Shown: in pieces, positions 55,178-64,000 of the stretch
Layout: each line of letters starts with the position of its first letter
Position numbering within the stretch: the stretch's first letter is position 1
From: Moniliophthora roreri
Taxonomy: Eukaryota; Basidiomycota; Agaricomycetes; Agaricales; Marasmiaceae
Reading direction: 5' to 3'
DNA length: 64,000 bases
NCBI GenBank assembly: GCA_001466705.2
Contig: LATX02000200.1
Location: 868,001 to 932,000 of the forward strand
Program-made: the position numbers and the translations under genes
The notes under the pieces: model-generated
What the model was told of the DNA's origin: nothing
What the model saw: the letters and a program-made list of their open reading frames with translations, nothing else
The model's database searches: none

Positions 55178-58100
55178 ATGTCGTCAAACCCACCCCAGCT
55201 ACACCTCACTCTACCAGCGAATACAACTTCTTTCAAAAGATCTTTTGACCAGTTCGGCTTTGACTTGGAAAGCCCGGTCGGTTCCGCTGAGGCTGGTAGT
55301 CATGGAGCCATTGGAGCCAGCAGCAGCAACAGCAGGAGCGAGAGAAATAAACGAGCGAGGAGCGCGAGCAGTCTTTCAGACGGGAATAATTCGACGAGCA
55401 GCACTGGCTCGTCGACGCTGGGATCTAGTTCCAGTGGTTCCATTCACTCTGAGAGAAGCCAAGGTGATGCCGATTTGTCTGCCCCGTCGACGACCCGGGC
55501 GATCTCGTCTAACATCCTCGGTGCAATGCCTTTCGAACCTCCCAGGCTACCAACACCCGATATTCAGGACATTGAGATGCCCGATTATCCTCTCGGTGAC
55601 ACTGCGGACGAACCTGAAGACTTTGAACTACATTCCTCTTCCTCTTCACCTCCAGCGGAGGGCGAACCCGTATCCGAAGACAGCTATAGGTCGCCTCATC
55701 AGAGGATCGTCGACGCATTCTCGCCAGCTGCTGTGTTACGCAGTTCACGACCAAGATCACCCATCATCACCCGTTTGCCCACACCTCCTCCTACTCTACC
55801 GCCATTGTCTTTACAGGATGACTCGACACCGTTACATGAAAACGTTATACCCTTTCTAAATTCTCGCAATCAGCCGTCTTCGCGATCTGATTCTCCTTAT
55901 GAGTTTGGGTCACCTCCATCAACGTCACACGTTTCACGGAGGCCGGTAGACACCGTCGGAACCAGGAACGGCTTGACAGGCTTGTCTTTGGATATTTCGG
56001 TGCAAGGTGAGCATTCCTGTGGGTTCTCCGAGTTTCGCCCGATTAATGCTTGAGGGATAGGCAATTTATCCTCATCCTCACTGTCACTTTCCAGTACACG
56101 TTCCTCCGTCGTTTCCCCTGTGTCGGACGACTCTTCAGCCGTGGATGCACCTCTATTAGGCCATAGTGCGAGTGTTAATCCACACTCTCAACCTCAATCG
56201 AATGCAGAATCCAGACATCCGAGATTTACCTCCATCAGTGATACGATCATCAGCGATGCCCGGTTGCTGAGTGACGATGACTTGAGCTCTCTTGGGCTCT
56301 CATCCACTTCACGAACATCGCCAGAACAGGATCCTGCATCTGTCAGCAGGCCTAGCGATCCATTACCTCATACGAGTGTTAGACCCAGTAGACCTGCACT
56401 CCCAGGATCACATCGGAGCGCTCCGTCGATTGGTAGCGGGAATAGTGAGAGGGTGGGCCGCCCATCCTCGCCATTGGAGGATATCTATAGCTTTTACATA
56501 TCTACACCGACTTGGAGAAGAGAACATCATTCTTCTTCCGCCCCACGTAATTCACGAGGGGACAGACATGTTTGGGATAGCTGGGATCAGCGCCCAATTC
56601 GTCCTCGTCAGCGTATACAGCGTAATCTCGGATCCAATGTGCACCCATCCCGGGTCAACGGTGACGACTCTGCGCGTCCTAGCGATGACGGCAGTTTCCC
56701 TTTGACTCTCAGACGACAGCCATCCCTCGGATCTCTTAGTACGGAATTTGAACGATGGTTTGAAGATCCCGACACCCGACACCAGCCCCCTTCTTACGGT
56801 GCACAACCGGAACAAGTGGACCGAGCATCAGGCATCTCATCATACTACCACCAAAGCCTTCGAGATACAGTGATTAACGCTAGGATCAATGCTACTACTC
56901 AGGAACCGCGTTTCCCTACGCGGCGTGCGACTGCAAGCCACCTTAACGAGCGGGATTTTGATTTTGAAAGTACAGTTCCGGGTTTGCGTGCAAGTCTGTT
57001 TGAGAATGGCGTCCCTCAACAAGACTTCCCTTCCCTTACTGACAGCGCAGTCAGGACATCTCGTCCTCAATCACCATCACCCTTAGCCTCAATGTTAGCC
57101 AGAGAGGAACTAGAAGGACAGGGGGCCAGCGTCGTTCATTCGCGCACGGATCCCAATCGAAGGTTATACATTGAGCAAGGGCTAGTAGATCCTCGAGAGG
57201 CTACAGGTAGATACAGATTACGAGGTATGTTGGCCTACCGTCGACCTCGACTCATGCTTACTACGTTTTGTGCAGCTTACGATGCAGGTGAGGAAGCAAG
57301 ATCCTCTCCTGTGCGATGGGGCTTCTACTGGACTGAGCTATCAGACGAACTCGAAGAAGATGACCATCTGTCTGAATCAGAGAGGATATATCAGATGTCC
57401 AGAAGGATGGGTCCTTCGGTACCGCGACCTCTGCAGCCCAGTGATCGAGGTGTGTTTTATCCCAGTTCGAAATTGTTTCGTTCTGTAATGATGTGATACA
57501 GACTTCTCACAATCAGTCGGACATCATTCTACAAGTGAGTACAGCTTGCAGTTTTCCCAGAATAATCGGCATAGCTTGATATCGACAGCTCTCCCTGACC
57601 CACCCGATATTGTATACGGCCGGCGCATTCGTCCCCATTATGCAAGTGGACATGGAGCATCGAACTCGCTCCTTTCGGAGAATTCAGCAGAAATTAGACG
57701 TCGTCATGACCGGGAAATGGTCGATCGTTTACGCCGGAGTTCGACCATGTCCACCTCACAGGAATTTCATGCCGATTCCGAACCAGAGAGTAATGTTAGC
57801 AACAGGTCATCCTTGTTCGCATTCGGTCGTCGACCATTTAGCCTGACTGGGGAATCCTCACGACCTGTGACAGATGCTGTTCAGCCTCCTTTACCCCGCC
57901 GATATCGGAGTCCTAGCCCCCCATCCATTCCCAGCCCAATAGCAGATATACTTGGTCAATCTGAACGCCGTATTCTCAATGAAGAAGAACAGTCTGCATC
58001 ACGGCCATCGAGAAATATTCGAAGGAACTCACTCGGGAGCCTTTCGCACGCTCTCAATCATCGCCCAATATCGCCATCTCGAGAGTGGACAAATGATTTG

Positions 58101-60469
58101 ACAAGCCGTCTATCCGATTCATACCTTTCCTATGATACATCCATCCCTCCTTTGATGGCGCATAGAGATCGATCAATGTCTCGAGAGCGCCGGTACCGCG
58201 CCAATTCTCGCAGTCCCCCTCGACCTAACCCCGACAGCAGGGTCTCGTGGTCTTCCGGTTCTAGGATGGGACGTTCTGCATTCACTTCTGCCGGCATATT
58301 CGACTCTCAAAGCTCGTCGATCTCTGACATAGCACGCACCATTGCTAGGGAACGTGAGCCCTCTGCCTCAGCGCTCAGTGACCTGGAATCCTCCTTAGAG
58401 AGAAGGATGCGCAGAGAGTCGGAAAGTCAACGTTTGCCTCCCGTTAATCCACCTTCAATCCCTCCACCTGATCTAGGCGACACATTATTCGACTCCAACG
58501 ACATCTCTCCTGACCTCACTCACGCTGAGTTCGTAGCACTTGGAGACTATACAAGGCCCGCCGCCCGTTCCATCGATGCAGACGCCGACATGGAACCTCC
58601 TCGTCGTCGCTCTCCATCACCTTTACCTGATCTGTTCGATATCACGGATTGGATTGCTTTGACGGCTTCCACTCGACCACCAAGAGGGAACGATGCACCA
58701 CAAAATAGCGCTGCTCAACCGACTACAGAAAGGCATGGGAATATAGACTTGCAGAGTTATGCGCCAGGACTATATAGAAACACGCTCCAGAGATTTATGG
58801 AGCGGAATCGGCCAAATGAACGCTCGCATCCACCAACTATTCCACCGCTGCCTTTTGAAGCTGCATCTTCTTCGCTGGACGCTAGTGCGTCCGATATTGC
58901 AAACGTGAGCGGATTGATGTATTCTTCTAAGAACCTTGCTAATCCCTTTATCCATTCAGACCTTACAGGAACGCAGTCACAATCGATCGGACTATTTTCA
59001 ACCCCAACGCAGTCGACCCGAGCCCCCTCAACCATATATGAATCGAAGGCCACCAGTGTCTTCTCAGCCTGCTCGCCCGCTCCCCAGTGTACATTTTGGG
59101 GACGAGACATCCCATAACCACGGTTCACAACAGCGGACAGATGATTTGCATCGACTGATAACTAGCCAAGCTAGGATCGGAGTACCTGGCCTCGAACCAC
59201 TGCCGGAAATTCCGAGATTTGATAGTGCCAACGACTCGCGCGAAATCGAGCATGCCTTACATGTTCTTAGACAGGATGGACAACCTGCTGCTCGCACTCA
59301 ACAGATAATTGAACGATACCGCAGAGAGAGAAGTGGCAACGACTCAAACTCACCTGCTTACAATAATGCATCGAGAAGCAACAACCTATGGGGAACTATA
59401 GAAGAGAATGGAGCGGGCGATCGAACTGTCACGCCGCAGCGAGCATGGCGTCGAGTGCCTGCACCTCGTGTTAACACCGGAAATGCAAGCAACAACACTG
59501 TTGAAGCAGACGAGTACATGACAGGACTACAACCTCTTCGACGCAGGCCCGCAGGAACATCACCTACGCGTCACGAAATGCAAGACACACGTCCCCAACC
59601 TCCGGGAAGAGCCAGGTCCTTCGTTTCGAGGTTTAGCAGACATCGTCCCCATTTAGACTTTGATCCAGACTTTGTTTCCTTACAATCTCTTGTTAACCCG
59701 AGGCGTCGAGGTCTTAGAGGCTTCTCGTTCGGTGACTTCATAGTAAGCCTCTCGTCCCTCCTCATGCATAACTCCCACTGATTGAGTACTCTCCTTTCTA
59801 GCGGGACGAGGATTTCGACACTTCATATGAATCTCTAATCACACTTGAAGCTGCCCTGGGCGAAGTGAAGTCGAAGGCCACCCCTCAGCACATCATTGAA
59901 GGACTTGAAACAGCGGACTACAGAGAGTGGGCGACTGATGACTCAGATAAGCGGTGTCCTATCTGTTTGGATGATGTACGTTTTCCTCGTTTCATAGCAT
60001 TAGTGGTAAAACCGACGTCTGAACTAATAGTACAAATCATCGGATCCGGTGTCCAAGCTGCCTGAGTGTTCTCACTGGCTTCATAAACCGTGCCTAGAGG
60101 TGTGTCTTTGAGCGGCCACCCCTGTGATATAACTAACGTGCTTTACAGCAATGGCTAAAGGGTGCTAGCACTTGCCCTGTTTGCAGAGAGTCTGTCAGAG
60201 CGCAAGGAACACCATCCAGCCCACCGCCACGTTTCCATTCTCGCCGCAGAGACACCAATGCAAGACTTGGTACAGGATCATTTGGTAACAGCAATGCATC
60301 GGCGGGCCCGAGCAACAGCACAAGCGCTAATGGACGAAGAAACTCTACAGAGAATCCTTCCGGCAACTCAAATGGCGGTAATACAGCCCGAGGTTGGAGA
60401 CTCAACCGTTCAAACAGCAATTGGCGACATACTTTCGGTCCACGCCCACCCCCTGACTCCAATGCCTAA
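55178..60469 (+). CDS. Very long disordered RING-H2 E3 ubiquitin ligase
   Basis: About 1,600 residues from MSSNPPQLHLTLPANTTSFK to the end at 60467. Introns include 56007-56060, one near 57450-57501, about 57534-57587, 58905-58959, 59743-59801, 59976-60030 and 60100-60148. Almost the whole protein is low-complexity Ser/Pro/Arg sequence with many RS-like and SP motifs. Only the C-terminus is folded: after EGLETADYREWATDD the RING reads CPICLDD, then KLPECSHWLHKPCLEQWLK and TCPVCRES, a C3H2C3 RING-H2 whose ligands are complete. A basic tail follows. Such proteins act as E3 ligases; partners are unknown. A tiny exon (FSQSVGHHST) sits between the second and third introns. Confidence 0.8.
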
Positions 60470-60948
60470 AGGCATTATCTTGTTTCTCACACAGCTCGGA
60501 CATTTTCTACACGATCTTTTATGACATGCTATGCTTTTCATTTCTGTTACAGCTATTATTTATGTGCCATTTCTTGAACGCTTCACAACCTTGTATCTAC
60601 TTACACTTGACGATGTATGTTTAATTTATGTAGCAATGTATTTTTACTGTAACAAAGCCGACGACTGGCTGATAGATCAATTGATAGGATTTACCCCCAG
60701 AGATAAGATTAGCAGGCGGTGCTTTTGCAATTGGCCCACGGAAGAGCACAACAGCGGCTGAACTTGGCTGAGCTGTTTTTTTATTCATAGCCAGCCAACA
60801 GCATAAATGAGATGCTGATAGATCGCTTTCATTCGTACAGCAGTCAGCAGCAGCAAGTTGCAAAGTACAATGAGCCATTTACGAAACTTCCCGGAGTAAA
60901 TAACATATTAAATATTCGGACTCGACGACCACTTGACCACATTCCACC
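60470..60948. other. Intergenic stretch and promoter of ARG5,6
   Basis: No gene supported. The start codon of ARG5,6 is in the context CCACCATG at its right end. Confidence 0.45.
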
Positions 60949-63943
<2,995 letters not shown>

Positions 63944-64000
63944 ATACAGTACAACCTCTAACCAATGTATACATCTACTAATATATATTGTCACGGGCGA

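Overview
The window is nuclear DNA from a filamentous basidiomycete, most likely an Agaricomycete mushroom. The evidence is short introns of about 45-60 bp with GT..AG ends, dense gene packing on both strands, serine-rich disordered proteins, an expanded HECT-like gene family, an Sc15-like secreted protein, a GMC oxidoreductase and a chromodomain-bearing gypsy retrotransposon. No tRNA, rRNA, CRISPR or prokaryotic-style operon was seen. All exon joins were made by eye from frame, splice sites and family motifs.

Layout. 0-10 kb: a 5'-truncated NYN-domain protein, an SWT1-like PIN-domain protein, a RING E3 of SLX8 type, a three-RRM coiled-coil protein ending in an HPD-containing module, an 86-bp-arm foldback repeat, and a secreted/membrane coiled-coil protein. 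10-31 kb: a repeat-rich, decaying island. A HECT-like ubiquitin ligase gene is split by a 7,282-bp Tf1/sushi-type gypsy element (444-bp LTRs, target duplication GTAGC). A solo LTR of the same family (target duplication CCCAC) sits in a monoacylglycerol-lipase pseudogene. Next to it are a clathrin light chain pseudogene and a TSC13-like enoyl reductase copy of doubtful integrity, then unrecognised ORFs and an integrase-domain gene with a nonsense codon. The island ends at a second copy of the HPD-module coiled-coil gene, so it lies between two paralogues.

31-64 kb: mostly ordinary genes. They are a YPI1-type PP1 inhibitor, a MYND-finger protein, a METTL7-like methyltransferase, three tandem dimeric alpha/beta-barrel proteins, a serine-rich unknown, MAF1, a GMC oxidoreductase, an Sc15-like secreted protein, a Bem46/ABHD13 hydrolase, UBC13, a DUF6593-like protein, a small membrane protein, a very long RING-H2 E3, and the bifunctional mitochondrial arginine enzyme ARG5,6.

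How the genes relate. Several belong to ubiquitin signalling (SLX8-like RING, HECT-like, UBC13, RING-H2), but they are scattered and I do not claim they form a cluster. The most informative biology is in the island: a self-priming retroelement, damage dominated by C-to-T changes, and a block of decayed copies of normally single-copy housekeeping genes.
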